From Candidatus Poribacteria bacterium (lineage in GTDB: Bacteria > Poribacteria > WGA-4E > WGA-3G), in NCBI GenBank assembly GCA_028820845.1, contig JAPPII010000074.1, forward strand, positions 94,434-158,433: a stretch of 64,000 nucleotides of DNA. The letters run 5' to 3'. This document shows positions 33,822 to 43,293 of the stretch, piece by piece. The position numbers and the translations under genes are program-made. Within the stretch, counting starts at the first letter, position 1. Every line of letters starts with the position of its first letter. The notes under the pieces are model-generated. The model saw nothing but the letters and a program-made list of their open reading frames with translations, did no database searches and was not told the origin of the DNA.

Positions 33822-35552
33822 GTGGCAGAACAGACGACACCGAATCTCGTCTTTGTCATCACCGACGACCAAGGCTACGGCGATTTGGGATGCACCGGAA
33901 ATCCCACTATCAACACACCGAATCTGGACGCACTCGCCGACGAGAGCGTACAACTGCAGAACCTACACGTCGGACCCACCTGTTCCCCGACCCGTGCCGG
34001 TATTATGACGGGACACTACTGCAACTCTACAGGCGTATGGCATACCATCGGTGGACGCTCACTCCTCCGTAGCGACGAGGTCACGATGGCGGATATTTTC
34101 CGACGCAACGGCTATAAAACCGGTATGTTCGGTAAATGGCACCTCGGCGATAACTACCCCTTCCGTCCACACGACAGAGGCTTTGACGAAGCACTCTACC
34201 ACGGCGGCGGCGGTATCAGTCAAACCCCGGACTATTGGGGCAATGACTATTTTGACGACACCTATTTCCGCAACGGTTCCGAACAGCCGTTTGACGGTTA
34301 CTGCACGGATGTCTGGTTTGATGAGGCGATGGCGTTTATTGAGAGACAGGCTGGAGAAGGTCAGAACCGTCCGTTCTTCTGTTACCTCTCTACCAATGCC
34401 CCACACGGCCCATTCCGTGTCCCTGACGCTTACGGCGAAGTCTACCGACGGAAAGGTGTGCAAGGCGAGCGTGCGAATTTCTGGGGTATGATAACCAACA
34501 TTGATGACAATATGGCGCGGTTACGGCATCACCTCAAGGTATTGGGAATTGAGGATAACACGATCCTTATCTTCATGACGGATAACGGATCTGCTGCGGG
34601 ATGCGATTTGGATAGACAGCAGTTCGTCAGGGCGGGGTACAACGCCGGAATGCGCGGGAAAAAAGGATCGCCTTATGAAGGTGGGCATCGCGTCCCGCTC
34701 TTTATGCATTGGCCCGGTGGCGGTTTCAGTGAAAAGCACGAGGTACACGAACTGACTGCAAACATCGATTTACTTCCGACACTGATAGACCTCTGTGATC
34801 TTGAAGTTTCCTCAAGCGCGAGTTTCCACGGTAAGAGTATTGCCCCGTTATTGAACGGTGAGACCGAGGCGTGGGAAGAACGGGTTATCGTCACGGATTC
34901 ACAGCGCGTTGAGAACCCAATTAAGTGGAAAGACAGCGCAACGATGTCGCAGCGGTGGCGGCTCATCAACGGCACTGAGCTGTATGACATTCAAGAGGAC
35001 CCTGGACAGCGAGATGACATCGCCGATGAACACCCAGAGGTTGTCGCAGAACTCCGCGAACATTATGAAGTGTGGTGGAAACTCGTTTCGGAACGGTTTG
35101 ATGAGGATTGTCCCATCGTCATCGGGACGCAAAACGAACCCATTGCCTGCATCACGACGCACGATTGGCACGGAGAAGCACAGGCTTGGAATCACGGCAT
35201 GATTCGCCGAGGGCTGGAATGTAACGGATATTGGGCTATTGAGATTCCCGAAGATGGGGAGTACAGCTTTGAGTTACGTCGATGGCCCCTCGCCGAAGAT
35301 AGAGCAATAACGGACGGCATACCCGGCGAACATATCGATCTTTACAACGGCGGAAAGGCTTTGGCATTAAAAACGGCACAAATTCGCGTCGGGGAACAGA
35401 CCGCAACGCAGGAGATTTCACCGGATGCGAAAGGCGTAACCTTTACGTTTCACCTTACTGCCGGTCAAACGCGCATGCATACCGAATTCGCTGATGAAGC
35501 AGGTGAGTTAGCGATTGGGGCGTATTATGTATATGCGAAACGGGTCATCTGA
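33822..35552 (+). CDS. Arylsulfatase-type sulfatase
   Basis: A 576-residue sulfatase with GTG start and AAGGAGA site. The formylglycine motif is CSPTRAG (Cys54), which is Cys-type and needs a maturation enzyme not seen here. Metal residues are Asp15 and Asp16 in ITDDQG, with FGKWHLG, YLSTNAPHGP and FMTDNGSA further on. The last 150 residues are a beta-rich domain of unknown role. No signal peptide is seen, which is unusual for this family and suggests action in the cytoplasm. Sulfated polysaccharides are a likely source of substrate. Confidence 0.92.
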   Translation: MAEQTTPNLVFVITDDQGYGDLGCTGNPTINTPNLDALADESVQLQNLHVGPTCSPTRAGIMTGHYCNSTGVWHTIGGRSLLRSDEVTMADIFRRNGYKTGMFGKWHLGDNYPFRPHDRGFDEALYHGGGGISQTPDYWGNDYFDDTYFRNGSEQPFDGYCTDVWFDEAMAFIERQAGEGQNRPFFCYLSTNAPHGPFRVPDAYGEVYRRKGVQGERANFWGMITNIDDNMARLRHHLKVLGIEDNTILIFMTDNGSAAGCDLDRQQFVRAGYNAGMRGKKGSPYEGGHRVPLFMHWPGGGFSEKHEVHELTANIDLLPTLIDLCDLEVSSSASFHGKSIAPLLNGETEAWEERVIVTDSQRVENPIKWKDSATMSQRWRLINGTELYDIQEDPGQRDDIADEHPEVVAELREHYEVWWKLVSERFDEDCPIVIGTQNEPIACITTHDWHGEAQAWNHGMIRRGLECNGYWAIEIPEDGEYSFELRRWPLAEDRAITDGIPGEHIDLYNGGKALALKTAQIRVGEQTATQEISPDAKGVTFTFHLTAGQTRMHTEFADEAGELAIGAYYVYAKRVI

Positions 35553-35554
35553 AA

Positions 35555-36052
35555 TTAGAGGAGAGACGCATCGGGACAAGCGGCTGTTGCAGCGAAAAAC
35601 AGATCCTCTAATTCAGCCATTGACACACCGAGGCTCTCTTCAAGGTCCGTCTGTGTTAACCCAAGCTGCTTGACACCGAGGCTCTCTTCAAAGTCTTTTT
35701 GCGTTAACCCGAATTCACAGTATCCCTGAATGACCATTTCCAGATACCATTTTGCTGGTGGTTCTGAATCTGCGCCCCCTTGCGCCATCCGGTAAAACAT
35801 GACCTTGTCTTGGTAATATTTGCCGTAGTAGTCTGGATAGCCTTCATAGCGGTCAAGGGCTTCTTCATGGACTTCTGTAATTTGCCAGAGTCCGCCGTGG
35901 ACTGAACAGCCCTCCATCGGGATAATATCGGCGTGATAGTTGAAAACGAGGCGAAAGCCTTCAAGTCTCAATTTCCCGATGGAAACAATACCTGGGCAGT
36001 GTTGTTGCATGTGATCGTGATTCATGTTCGACCCGTAAGCGAAATATTGCAT
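35555..36052 (-). CDS. Gamma-glutamylcyclotransferase-like protein
   Basis: A 165-residue GGCT/AIG2-like protein. YFAYGSNMN is the substrate-binding loop and Glu in LDRYEGYP is the catalytic acid. The start at 36052 has AAGGA; the longer frame to 36118 crosses a terminator hairpin. The C-terminal tail holds two near-identical 16-residue units (TQKDFEESLGV and TQTDLEESLGV). The fold makes 5-oxoproline from gamma-glutamyl compounds; exact substrate unknown. Confidence 0.85.
   Translation of the reverse strand: MQYFAYGSNMNHDHMQQHCPGIVSIGKLRLEGFRLVFNYHADIIPMEGCSVHGGLWQITEVHEEALDRYEGYPDYYGKYYQDKVMFYRMAQGGADSEPPAKWYLEMVIQGYCEFGLTQKDFEESLGVKQLGLTQTDLEESLGVSMAELEDLFFAATAACPDASLL
35625..35720 (-). 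repeat. Two tandem 48-base repeats inside the cyclotransferase gene
   Basis: Copies at 35625-35672 and 35673-35720 share long identical stretches (ACACCGAGGCTCTCTTCAA). The unit is 16 codons, so the frame is preserved. Confidence 0.8.
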
Positions 36053-36076
36053 CGACCGGTTCCTTAATCCTAAAGA

Positions 36077-36110
36077 GAGGTCTCCGCGCCAGATAAAGCG
36101 TGGAGACCTC
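36077..36110 (-). terminator. Rho-independent terminator of the LamG gene
   Basis: On the minus strand GAGGTCTCC pairs with GGAGACCTC, extended by ACGC/GCGC, followed by TCTTT. It lies just past the stop of the gene ending at 36118. Confidence 0.75.
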
Positions 36111-36117
36111 AACATCA

Positions 36118-36864
36118 TTATCGCGCCTTCAGTTCACCCCAGAGGACGGGAAGTTTATCCAACGGTTCCACAGCAAAAGCGGTGTGATAAATGCCGTCAT
36201 TCATAATCCCCTGAACTTCATCTTCGGTGAGTGCATCGTTAAAAAGTCCAACATCATCCATAATAGTGGCAGAGAGGAAGCCAGTCCCTTTATCGGTAGC
36301 GAGCCACGCCGTCTGGTCCTGGTCTAAAAGTTGGAATTTCGGGACCTTTTGTGAGACTTTCTCCTCGCCATCAATATAGATATTACAGGTTTCTCCGTCA
36401 TAGACATTGGCGACGTGATACCAGGTCCCCGCCTTAACGGTCACACCACTGGCGACATCCCATGTATTGGTCCAACTACGCATGAGGTTTCCACCGTTTT
36501 TGTAAGGCACATAGCGGTTATTGCTCTGATCCCATATAGAGAAATAGTTCTGCTGACCACCGATGTCAGTAAACTGCAACCAGAGGATAAAAGTCACCTT
36601 ATCTTCAATAATGCCTTTACCGAGCGGAATGGTAACAGTCCCACCTTTCTTGATTTCAAGCGCACCGTTGAACTTACCTTCTTCCCATTGACCTTGTGTA
36701 ATCGTCCCTTCACGGCCATTTTCAGATGCGTCTTCAGCAACATCACCCTTGCCTTCGTCCAATAGCCAGATACCGACGATTCTATCTGGATCAATCTTGG
36801 CATAACTATAATTGGCGACGAGACCCAACAGGAATATCGCACAGACAAATATATTCATTCTCAT
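36118..36864 (-). CDS. LamG/concanavalin-like secreted protein
   Basis: A 248-residue exported protein: signal peptide to about NYSYA, then a LamG-type jelly-roll domain seen from VGIWLLDEGKGDVAEDAS to DDVGLFNDALTEDEVQ, with NIYIDGEEK between. Such domains bind carbohydrate or serve as structural modules; no catalytic residues are seen. AAGGAG precedes the ATG at 36864. It lies between a cyclotransferase gene and the tRNA-Leu. Confidence 0.82.
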   Translation of the reverse strand: MRMNIFVCAIFLLGLVANYSYAKIDPDRIVGIWLLDEGKGDVAEDASENGREGTITQGQWEEGKFNGALEIKKGGTVTIPLGKGIIEDKVTFILWLQFTDIGGQQNYFSIWDQSNNRYVPYKNGGNLMRSWTNTWDVASGVTVKAGTWYHVANVYDGETCNIYIDGEEKVSQKVPKFQLLDQDQTAWLATDKGTGFLSATIMDDVGLFNDALTEDEVQGIMNDGIYHTAFAVEPLDKLPVLWGELKAR

Positions 36865-37017
36865 GGATTTGTGCTCCTTTTTGTTATACAGAGAGTCACG
36901 ACCATAAATCGTTCCTATCCGTAGAAATTGCAACCGGTCTGTCAGTTACATTAGACTTATTGATTATATTTGACGTTTAATTCCGAATTTCTGCTGACTC
37001 GTTCTCTCTGATTTAAT

Positions 37018-37046
37018 TTGACAATGAACAGAGATTCGGGTATACT
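37018..37046 (+). promoter_or_regulatory. Sigma-70 promoter of tRNA-Leu(CAG)
   Basis: TTGACA at 37018-37023, 17 bases, TATACT at 37041-37046. The tRNA begins 11 bases later. Confidence 0.82.
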
Positions 37047-37056
37047 ATAATTACTT

Positions 37057-37141
37057 GCCGGGATGCTGGAATTGGTAGACAGGCTAGGTTCAGGGTCTAG
37101 TGTGCATTACGCGCGTAAGGGTTCGAGCCCCTTTCCCGGCA
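37057..37141 (+). tRNA. tRNA-Leu (CAG)
   Basis: An 85-base cloverleaf: acceptor GCCGGGA pairs with TCCCGGC, long variable arm as in class II tRNAs, T loop GGTTCGAGCCC. Anticodon CAG at 37091-37093. CCA is not encoded. Confidence 0.94.
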
Positions 37142-37300
37142 TTTTCCAACAAACTGAGAAACTGATCGGTTAAAAAGACATCTCACTTTGGACAATTTTC
37201 CTTATTAGGATGGTTGAGGGTGAGACGGTTCTCCGCCTGCAACCTTCCTCACACTTTAGTTTGCGGGCTCTTTCCTTGCCAAGCAGGTGGATGGAGAACA

Positions 37301-38479
37301 TTATTCTTTCCGTAAGGTCTCCGGGACCAGCCACAAAAAAATGCCAACCGCGAGATAACCGATGCCTCCCAAAGCGAAGCCAGAATAACCCAATCCGAAC
37401 AAATCGGCAAGGTTACCGACAATAACAGGTCCCGCAGAACCACCGAAATCTCCCGTCAGTCGCCACAGACCTAAGAATTCACCGGTACCCTCGCGTGGCG
37501 CGAGGTCTGCCCCGAGCGTCATCATTGTCCCTGAAGCGATACCGTTGCCTATTCGCATGAAGATCGCTGCGAGCAGCAATCCTGTAAATGTACCCGTAAA
37601 CGGCATCAACATCATTCCTGTAGCAAAAACACAGACCCCCGGCACTGTCGCGAATCTTCGACCAAATTGATCCATCATATAGCCAGCAATGGGGAACATC
37701 GACATGTCCACTGCTGAGGAAATCATAACCACCGCTCGGACTTGCTGCGTTGTTAATCCAACAACCTCGTCGGCATAGAGCGGAATAATGATGTTGCAAC
37801 CGCGCCGAAGCGTTTGTACACATACCTGTCCCACGCCGGCAGTCGCAAGGAGCCGTGCATGGTGACGCGATATTTCGAGGAGATGTCTAAGATATGGAAG
37901 TTTTTTACCAGCAGTTTGGTTTGTCGAACGCCGTGTTTCTGGAATAAAAAAGAGACAGAGGATAAAATTCAAAACCACAATACCCGCAAAGATGAAGAAC
38001 GGCAGGCGGAGATTCACCCCAAGAAAAACGGAACAGAACTGTCCGGCGAAAGTGCCCATCCGGTTTACACCGCCAAACAGCGCGATCGCTCGTCCACGAT
38101 TTGCTATTGGAATGACATCTGTCATGTAAGCATGCCGAGCGAGCATCCACAATGCATTTCCGATACCCCCAATTAATTGTGCACCGATGAGTTGGAAGAA
38201 ATTCGTCGCTATCCCCATCCCAAGCGTTGACACCCCTATCATTACCAGTCCCAGCAACATTGAGGGTTTACGACCCAACCGTTCCACTAAGATACCTGCT
38301 GGGATATTTCCAATCACTCCGACAGCAAGGACAACAGTCGTTAATGTGTAGGATAACTCAAACGATTTAACATAAATGGAGAGCGTTGGTAAAACAATAC
38401 CCGCGCCTGTTGACAAGAGAAACGCTGGAATGTAAAGCGGAAGAATCAACGAGGCACGGCTAAATTTCGGGTTGTTCAA
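37301..38479 (-). CDS. MFS transporter
   Basis: A 392-residue protein with about 12 membrane segments. Motif A of the major facilitator family is visible between segments 2 and 3 as GILVERLGRKPSM, and a matching half occurs later as GYMMDQFGRRFATVPG. A TTG start is used at 38479 and no strong ribosome site is seen. Substrate unknown; it lies between tRNA-Leu and a macro-domain gene on the opposite strand from the tRNA. Confidence 0.87.
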   Translation of the reverse strand: MNNPKFSRASLILPLYIPAFLLSTGAGIVLPTLSIYVKSFELSYTLTTVVLAVGVIGNIPAGILVERLGRKPSMLLGLVMIGVSTLGMGIATNFFQLIGAQLIGGIGNALWMLARHAYMTDVIPIANRGRAIALFGGVNRMGTFAGQFCSVFLGVNLRLPFFIFAGIVVLNFILCLFFIPETRRSTNQTAGKKLPYLRHLLEISRHHARLLATAGVGQVCVQTLRRGCNIIIPLYADEVVGLTTQQVRAVVMISSAVDMSMFPIAGYMMDQFGRRFATVPGVCVFATGMMLMPFTGTFTGLLLAAIFMRIGNGIASGTMMTLGADLAPREGTGEFLGLWRLTGDFGGSAGPVIVGNLADLFGLGYSGFALGGIGYLAVGIFLWLVPETLRKE

Positions 38480-38523
38480 TTTTGGATAACTTTCAGCAGC
38501 GGTGGCTTTCTAATGTGTGAACC

Positions 38524-39078
38524 CTAATTTGGGAAAAAGATGGACATAACGTCCACATAATGCGTGTGTGTCGCCTCGTCAAATAGGACAAACTGAATCT
38601 CCCTGAGTGCGACGGGATTCTCCTCTTGCACAAAACCTTTTACCGCCATCAGCGCAACGACTGCTGCCTTCTCCGTTGGATAACCGTAAATTCCGGTGCT
38701 AATGGCGGGAAAGGCAATGCTTTGAATACCATTTTCTATCGCGAGTCGAAGGCTCTCCCGGTAACAACTCGCTAACAGTTCGGGTTCACCTAAATTACCG
38801 CCTTCCCAGACGGGTCCAACTGTATGAATGACATATCTTGCAGGAAGATTGCCCCCTGGGGTGATGACCGCCTGACCCGTCGGACAACCACCGTCGCGTC
38901 TACGAATTTCCGCACAGGCTCGCTCAATTTCGGCACCGCCAGCACGACGTATTGCACCATCCACACCGCCTCCGCCGACGAGTTGGCTGTTCGCTGCATT
39001 CACGATAGCATCAACTCGCGTTTTCGTTATGTCACCTTGGAGGAGCGATAAATTAATCCCTTGAATTTGTATTGTCAT
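38524..39078 (-). CDS. Macro domain (ADP-ribose-binding) protein
   Basis: A 184-residue protein made of one macro domain. [34 protein letters not shown] and [13 protein letters not shown] give the ADP-ribose-binding loops. Such proteins remove or bind ADP-ribose or O-acetyl-ADP-ribose. It stands after the DUF58 gene on the minus strand. A hairpin (39115-39138, AGAGGCGAGG/CCTCGCCCTCT) lies between them. Confidence 0.9.
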   Translation of the reverse strand: MTIQIQGINLSLLQGDITKTRVDAIVNAANSQLVGGGGVDGAIRRAGGAEIERACAEIRRRDGGCPTGQAVITPGGNLPARYVIHTVGPVWEGGNLGEPELLASCYRESLRLAIENGIQSIAFPAISTGIYGYPTEKAAVVALMAVKGFVQEENPVALREIQFVLFDEATHTHYVDVMSIFFPN

Positions 39079-39173
39079 TCCACGACTCCTTTAGGGTTTA
39101 CGCACTTCACCCGTAGAGGCGAGGTTGCCTCGCCCTCTGCGTAATGTCTCATGAATTGTAAATTCTACCATAG

Positions 39174-40073
39174 TCATCGATTTCTCTGAATCAAACCAGT
39201 TCTGTGAAGTTCCTCCAGAACAAAGGTTTCAATCGGCGTATCAGTTTTTAATTGGGCGTAACCGATACCTTGGTCGGTACAGAAACGTTGTAGATTATCG
39301 CAAAACGCTTGCTGTTGGGTTTGGTATTGCGTTAAGATTTCAGCATTAATTGTAATAGCCTTCGTTTCACCCGTCTCGGCATCTTCCATCAACCAATCGT
39401 TTCCTGTAGCTGCATTTTCCAAGTATGTCTGCGGATCTATTTCTTCTCGACTTACCACGTGAATTGCTGTGAGTGAGAATCCGTGTCCTCTGAGTGATTT
39501 AAAACCTGCTGTGTAACTATCTGGGTCCAAAAAATCGGAAAAAACAACGATCATTCCACGGTGTCGTTGATACGTGGGAAGTTGCTTGAGGCATTCCGTC
39601 AATCGTGTGCGTCCGCCTGCTGCAATGGCTGTGATCGCCCTTGTAAGTCGTGGGAATTGCGCTTTGCCCGATGTAGGGGGTAGCGTTAACGAGAGGCGTT
39701 CAGCACAGGTGTAAACTGCAACGCTGTCTGCGTGTGCTAAAGCGACATAGCCAAGTGCTGCAGCAACCTGCTTGGCACATGTCAACTTCGTCGGTGCGCC
39801 AAATTCCATAGATCGGCTCCTGTCAAGTAGGAGAACAATGGGCAAGTCTTCATCAGTATGATGAAGCTTGATAAAGAGTCTGCCAAGGCGGGCATAAATG
39901 TTCCAATCGACATACCGTAGGTCATCACCGGGTTCGTAAGCCCGATGGTCGGCGAATTCCATACCTGTGCCACGATTAAGGCTTCGCCGTTCGCCTCTGA
40001 GTTTTCCTCGAAATGGATGTTTCGAGTGGATGTAGAATGGATCAAGTTGTTTCAGGAATTGTGGTGTAAGCAT
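39174..40073 (-). CDS. DUF58 protein (MoxR-system partner type)
   Basis: A 299-residue DUF58 protein with the diagnostic GMEFADHRAYEPGDDLRYVDWN segment and a following vWA-like domain whose MIDAS-type motif is LLLDRSRSMEF. No membrane segment. DUF58 proteins usually sit beside a MoxR ATPase; here the only MoxR gene lies at 20966. Function of the pair (chaperone or metal insertion) is not established for this lineage. Confidence 0.9.
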   Translation of the reverse strand: MLTPQFLKQLDPFYIHSKHPFRGKLRGERRSLNRGTGMEFADHRAYEPGDDLRYVDWNIYARLGRLFIKLHHTDEDLPIVLLLDRSRSMEFGAPTKLTCAKQVAAALGYVALAHADSVAVYTCAERLSLTLPPTSGKAQFPRLTRAITAIAAGGRTRLTECLKQLPTYQRHRGMIVVFSDFLDPDSYTAGFKSLRGHGFSLTAIHVVSREEIDPQTYLENAATGNDWLMEDAETGETKAITINAEILTQYQTQQQAFCDNLQRFCTDQGIGYAQLKTDTPIETFVLEELHRTGLIQRNR

Positions 40074-40184
40074 TATTGATGTAGGTTTTTAGAGGGTAGG
40101 TGAATGCGCCTGTAACTCTTCTTTTCCCGATGTCTACTATATTAGCATGGGTCTAAGAAAAAGACAAGAATTTTCATATTTAAC

Positions 40185-40213
40185 TTGACAGACCCCAAAA
40201 AATGATGTATAAT
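40185..40213 (+). promoter_or_regulatory. Consensus sigma-70 promoter of the tRNA cluster
   Basis: TTGACA at 40185-40190, 17 bases, TATAAT at 40208-40213, exact consensus. The first tRNA starts at 40324. Read-through into tig is possible. Confidence 0.85.
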
Positions 40214-40323
40214 TTAAACACTGAAAAAGATATACAGTTTAACTTGCAAACGTCCATTACACCAGCAAATGTAGTCTTCAGTTTTGCTTGTGTTGCTTGT
40301 AAGTGTAGGCTGTAGATACAGCT

Positions 40324-40399
<76 letters not shown>

Positions 40400-40428
40400 T
40401 TCAAAACAGAATAAGATTTCTAACACAA

Positions 40429-40502
<74 letters not shown>

Positions 40503-40535
40503 CTTTTCATACTACTGAAGGCAAAATCTAAGTGT

Positions 40536-40608
40536 GGTGGATGTAGCTCAGGGGTAGAGCACTTGACTGTGGATCAAGTGGTCGTGGGTTCAAATCCCAT
40601 CATCCACC
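40536..40608 (+). tRNA. tRNA-His (GTG)
   Basis: Acceptor GTGGATG with CATCCAC plus the extra G at 40536 typical of tRNA-His, anticodon GTG at 40569-40571. The 188-base spacer after it holds nothing recognisable. Confidence 0.95.
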
Positions 40609-40796
40609 CTCATTCGTATCCGGGGTCCGCTCTATCACTGGGAAAGGAACCCGTTTGTATACGGACGTCGGGAGGCGTTAACGGTTTGGCTCCTTCGCGA
40701 CGCGTTACTTAATAATAGACTGGGAGACCAAGTACGTCACAAGTTAAGAGCAATGCTTGTAGAGACCCTCTCCAGTGGTAAAGATACTGGGCAGAC

Positions 40797-40869
40797 GCGC
40801 CGTTAGCTCAATTGGCAGAGCATCTGACTCTTAATCAGGCGGTTGAAGGTTCGATTCCTTCACGGCGCA
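40797..40869 (+). tRNA. tRNA-Lys (CTT)
   Basis: Acceptor GCGCCGT with ACGGCGC, anticodon loop CTCTTAA giving CTT, T arm GAAGG/CCTTC. Confidence 0.95.
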
Positions 40870-40961
40870 TCGCTTATAATATTCGACGAATGTAAGACAA
40901 AGGTAAATTTGGTTTCCGCGTAAATCAACGTCAGAATGCGTGTGTGGCATTCCAAATCAGA

Positions 40962-40995
40962 ATCAACGGTATTCATGCCTTATGGGCATGAACCG
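40962..40995 (+). repeat. Dispersed palindromic repeat, copy 1
   Basis: ATCAACGGTATTCATGCC followed by GGCATGAACCG; TTCATGCC and GGCATGAA form an 8-base hairpin. An inverted second copy is at 44902-44933. Another hairpin, GAAGCCC/GGGCTTC, follows at about 41001-41018. Confidence 0.75.
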
Positions 40996-41033
40996 GGTAT
41001 GAAGCCCGTGTGGGCTTCCCCGGGGCAAAATTT

Positions 41034-41118
41034 GGGCGGGTGCTGGAATTGGTAGACAGGATAGACTTAGGATCTATTGGGGTTACGCCTCGTGAGGGTT
41101 CAAGTCCCTCCTCGCCCA
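41034..41118 (+). tRNA. tRNA-Leu (TAG)
   Basis: An 85-base class II tRNA, acceptor GGGCGGG with CTCGCCC, anticodon loop CTTAGGA with TAG at 41068-41070, T arm GAGGG/CCCTC. Confidence 0.94.
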
Positions 41119-41172
41119 TAGTCGCAGATTTTTAGTCAGTGATTTAAAGTATCCGGGCTTTAAGGGCTCGGC

Positions 41173-42492
41173 ATGAGGACAAAAGACTTGAAAGTTCAAA
41201 CTGAAAGGTTAGATGCCACGCGAGTTCGTCTCAATATAGAGGTTCCTTCTGAAGATGTTAACACGGCGTTGGCTGAAACTTATGAGACGCTGCGGTCACA
41301 AGTCTCTATTCCCGGTTTTCGCAAAGGGCGCGTCCCTGTAGCTATCCTTAAATCTCGATTTCCCGAATACGTTAGTAGTGAAGCTGTCCGGTATCTCATC
41401 GTACCTGCTTACGAAGATGCGGTTGATAGAGAAAGACTCAATCCGCTTTCACAGCCTATTTTTGAGCCACCACTCAATGAATTGCAAGTTAAAGAAAACC
41501 AACCGCTCGCGTTTTCAGCGACTGTTGACACCCGACCCAGTATCCATCTCCCAAATTACGACGAACTCGAAACCGATAAAAACCCCGTTGATGTGCCTCG
41601 TGAAGATGTTGATGCCTATATTACACGATTACAAGCCCAATCTGCTACTTACGAACCACTTGAGGTTGAACGATCAGTGGAAGAAAAAGACTGTGTACGT
41701 ATAGATTGGGAATGCTTACTTGACGGTGAGCGTGTTGACCCTGAATCGCGACAAGATGTTGATATAGAACTCGGTGTCGGTGCGATACACGAAAAACTTG
41801 AGCAGGCGTTGCTTGGTATGCAAATCGGGGATACAAAATCTGTGGATATTGGGTTTCCGCAAGAACACAGCAACCCAGAACTTGCAGGAAAGTCTGCCCA
41901 CTATGAAATTGCACTGCATGCTATCACGCAGAAACATCTTCCCGATTTAGATGATGAGTTTGCGAAGGATTTGGGGTATGAAAGTTACTCTCAACTCTAT
42001 GGATTAATATGGAACAATCTTGTTGAGGAGGAGACCAGTATACACGTTGATAAGCAGAAAGCGGAGTTACTGACGCAACTCATTGAAAAGACCGATATCG
42101 CTATTCCTGAACCTTTAGTGGATCAGTATGTGCAACAAACACTTCAGAACCTCCAACGACAGTTGCAAAATGAACATAGAACGCCCGAAGAGGCTGGAAT
42201 TGACATGGAAACACTCCCTGAGGAATTGCGGAGGGATGTCATTCAGCAAACGAAGCAGTCATGGATTTTTGAGACTATCGCTGAGAAAGAAGGCATCTTC
42301 GTATCCGATGATGAACTGGAATACGAGATTCGGCGCGCCGCTGAGCAACAAAATCGGGACGCTCAAAAATATGCTGCGCTTCTCAAATCAAGCAATCGAT
42401 TGGAGGATTTCCGAGGGCAGTTACAACACGAAAAAATCTATCAGTTCCTAATTCAGCGTGCCTCCGCCAAACAGTCGCTTATCATTACCTAA
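41173..42492 (+). CDS. tig: Trigger factor (ribosome-associated chaperone, peptidyl-prolyl isomerase)
   Basis: A 439-residue trigger factor. The ribosome-binding signature GFRKGRVP lies near residue 45; the FKBP-type domain (about 165-250) has DCVRIDWEC and ELAGKSAHYEIALH; the C-terminal helical chaperone arms follow (HVDKQKAELLTQL onward). It holds new chains as they leave the ribosome. It heads tig-clpP-clpX-lon, a conserved order. No clear ribosome site lies before the ATG. Confidence 0.94.
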   Translation: MRTKDLKVQTERLDATRVRLNIEVPSEDVNTALAETYETLRSQVSIPGFRKGRVPVAILKSRFPEYVSSEAVRYLIVPAYEDAVDRERLNPLSQPIFEPPLNELQVKENQPLAFSATVDTRPSIHLPNYDELETDKNPVDVPREDVDAYITRLQAQSATYEPLEVERSVEEKDCVRIDWECLLDGERVDPESRQDVDIELGVGAIHEKLEQALLGMQIGDTKSVDIGFPQEHSNPELAGKSAHYEIALHAITQKHLPDLDDEFAKDLGYESYSQLYGLIWNNLVEEETSIHVDKQKAELLTQLIEKTDIAIPEPLVDQYVQQTLQNLQRQLQNEHRTPEEAGIDMETLPEELRRDVIQQTKQSWIFETIAEKEGIFVSDDELEYEIRRAAEQQNRDAQKYAALLKSSNRLEDFRGQLQHEKIYQFLIQRASAKQSLIIT

Positions 42493-42537
42493 GGAATAGT
42501 TATCAGTTATCGGTGATTGGTAGTTAGTGGTTAGTTA
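42491..42537 (+). repeat. Low-complexity GTTA/GTTATC-rich intergenic stretch
   Basis: Between tig and clpP there are repeated units such as GTTATCAGTTATCGGTGATT and TAGTTAGTGGTTAGTT. AAGGA lies about 45 bases before the clpP ATG, and none lies at the normal distance, so the repeat may have been inserted between the ribosome site and the start. Confidence 0.6.
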
Positions 42538-42541
42538 AAAT

Positions 42542-43141
42542 ATGAATTTGATACCTGTCGTTGTTGAACAGACAAGCCGAGGCGAACGCTCTTATGATAT
42601 TTATTCTCGCCTGCTTGAAGACCGTATTATCATGATTGGGACACCGATTGATGATGATGCCGTCGCAAACATCGTAACCGCACAGATGCTTTTCCTCGAG
42701 GGAAAGGATCCTGATGCCGACATTGTACTCTATATTAACACGCCGGGTGGTTCTGTTTCTGCCGGTTTGGCAATCTACGATACAATGCAGTACATCAAAG
42801 CAGATGTACAAACTTGGTGTCTGGGGAGAGCCTATAGTATGGGGGCTATCTTGCTCGCTGCGGGTGCACCGGGCAAACGCTACGCGCTACCACATGCAAA
42901 AGCACTCATTCACCAACCCATGGCAAGTGGTATTGGCGGACAAGCCTCCGACATTAGTATCCATGCAAACGAAATTTTACAAGAGCGCGATCGGCTTTAT
43001 ACAATTTTAGCGCAACATACTGGTCAAGCTGTTGAGAAAATCGCTACCGATGCCGACAGAGATTTTTATATGACTGCCGGACAGGCACTTGAATACGGTT
43101 TGGTCGACCAAGTTGTTTCCCAACGTGCTACAGAGTCGTAG
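42542..43141 (+). CDS. clpP: ATP-dependent Clp protease proteolytic subunit
   Basis: A 199-residue serine protease of standard length. The triad is Ser99 in GRAYSMGA, His124 in LIHQPMASG and an Asp in the [11 protein letters not shown] segment. It forms a two-ring barrel fed by ClpX, whose gene is next. No Shine-Dalgarno is seen at the usual distance. Confidence 0.96.
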   Translation: MNLIPVVVEQTSRGERSYDIYSRLLEDRIIMIGTPIDDDAVANIVTAQMLFLEGKDPDADIVLYINTPGGSVSAGLAIYDTMQYIKADVQTWCLGRAYSMGAILLAAGAPGKRYALPHAKALIHQPMASGIGGQASDISIHANEILQERDRLYTILAQHTGQAVEKIATDADRDFYMTAGQALEYGLVDQVVSQRATES

Positions 43142-43293
43142 AAAGTTTGCCAGTTGAAAGTGTTCTAAAGTCCGTAAAGTTGTATGTGTGTCCCAACAAC
43201 TTTAATTCACCTTAACCATACTTTAGTACATTTCTTCTTGTCTGACTGTTGAAAGCGCAGCGACCTGATGGCTCATAGAGAGGAGAACTCTAT

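Noticed and set aside
39115..39138. Terminator between DUF58 and macro-domain genes
   Set aside because: The hairpin AGAGGCGAGG/CCTCGCCCTCT has no T run on either strand, so I do not call it a terminator.
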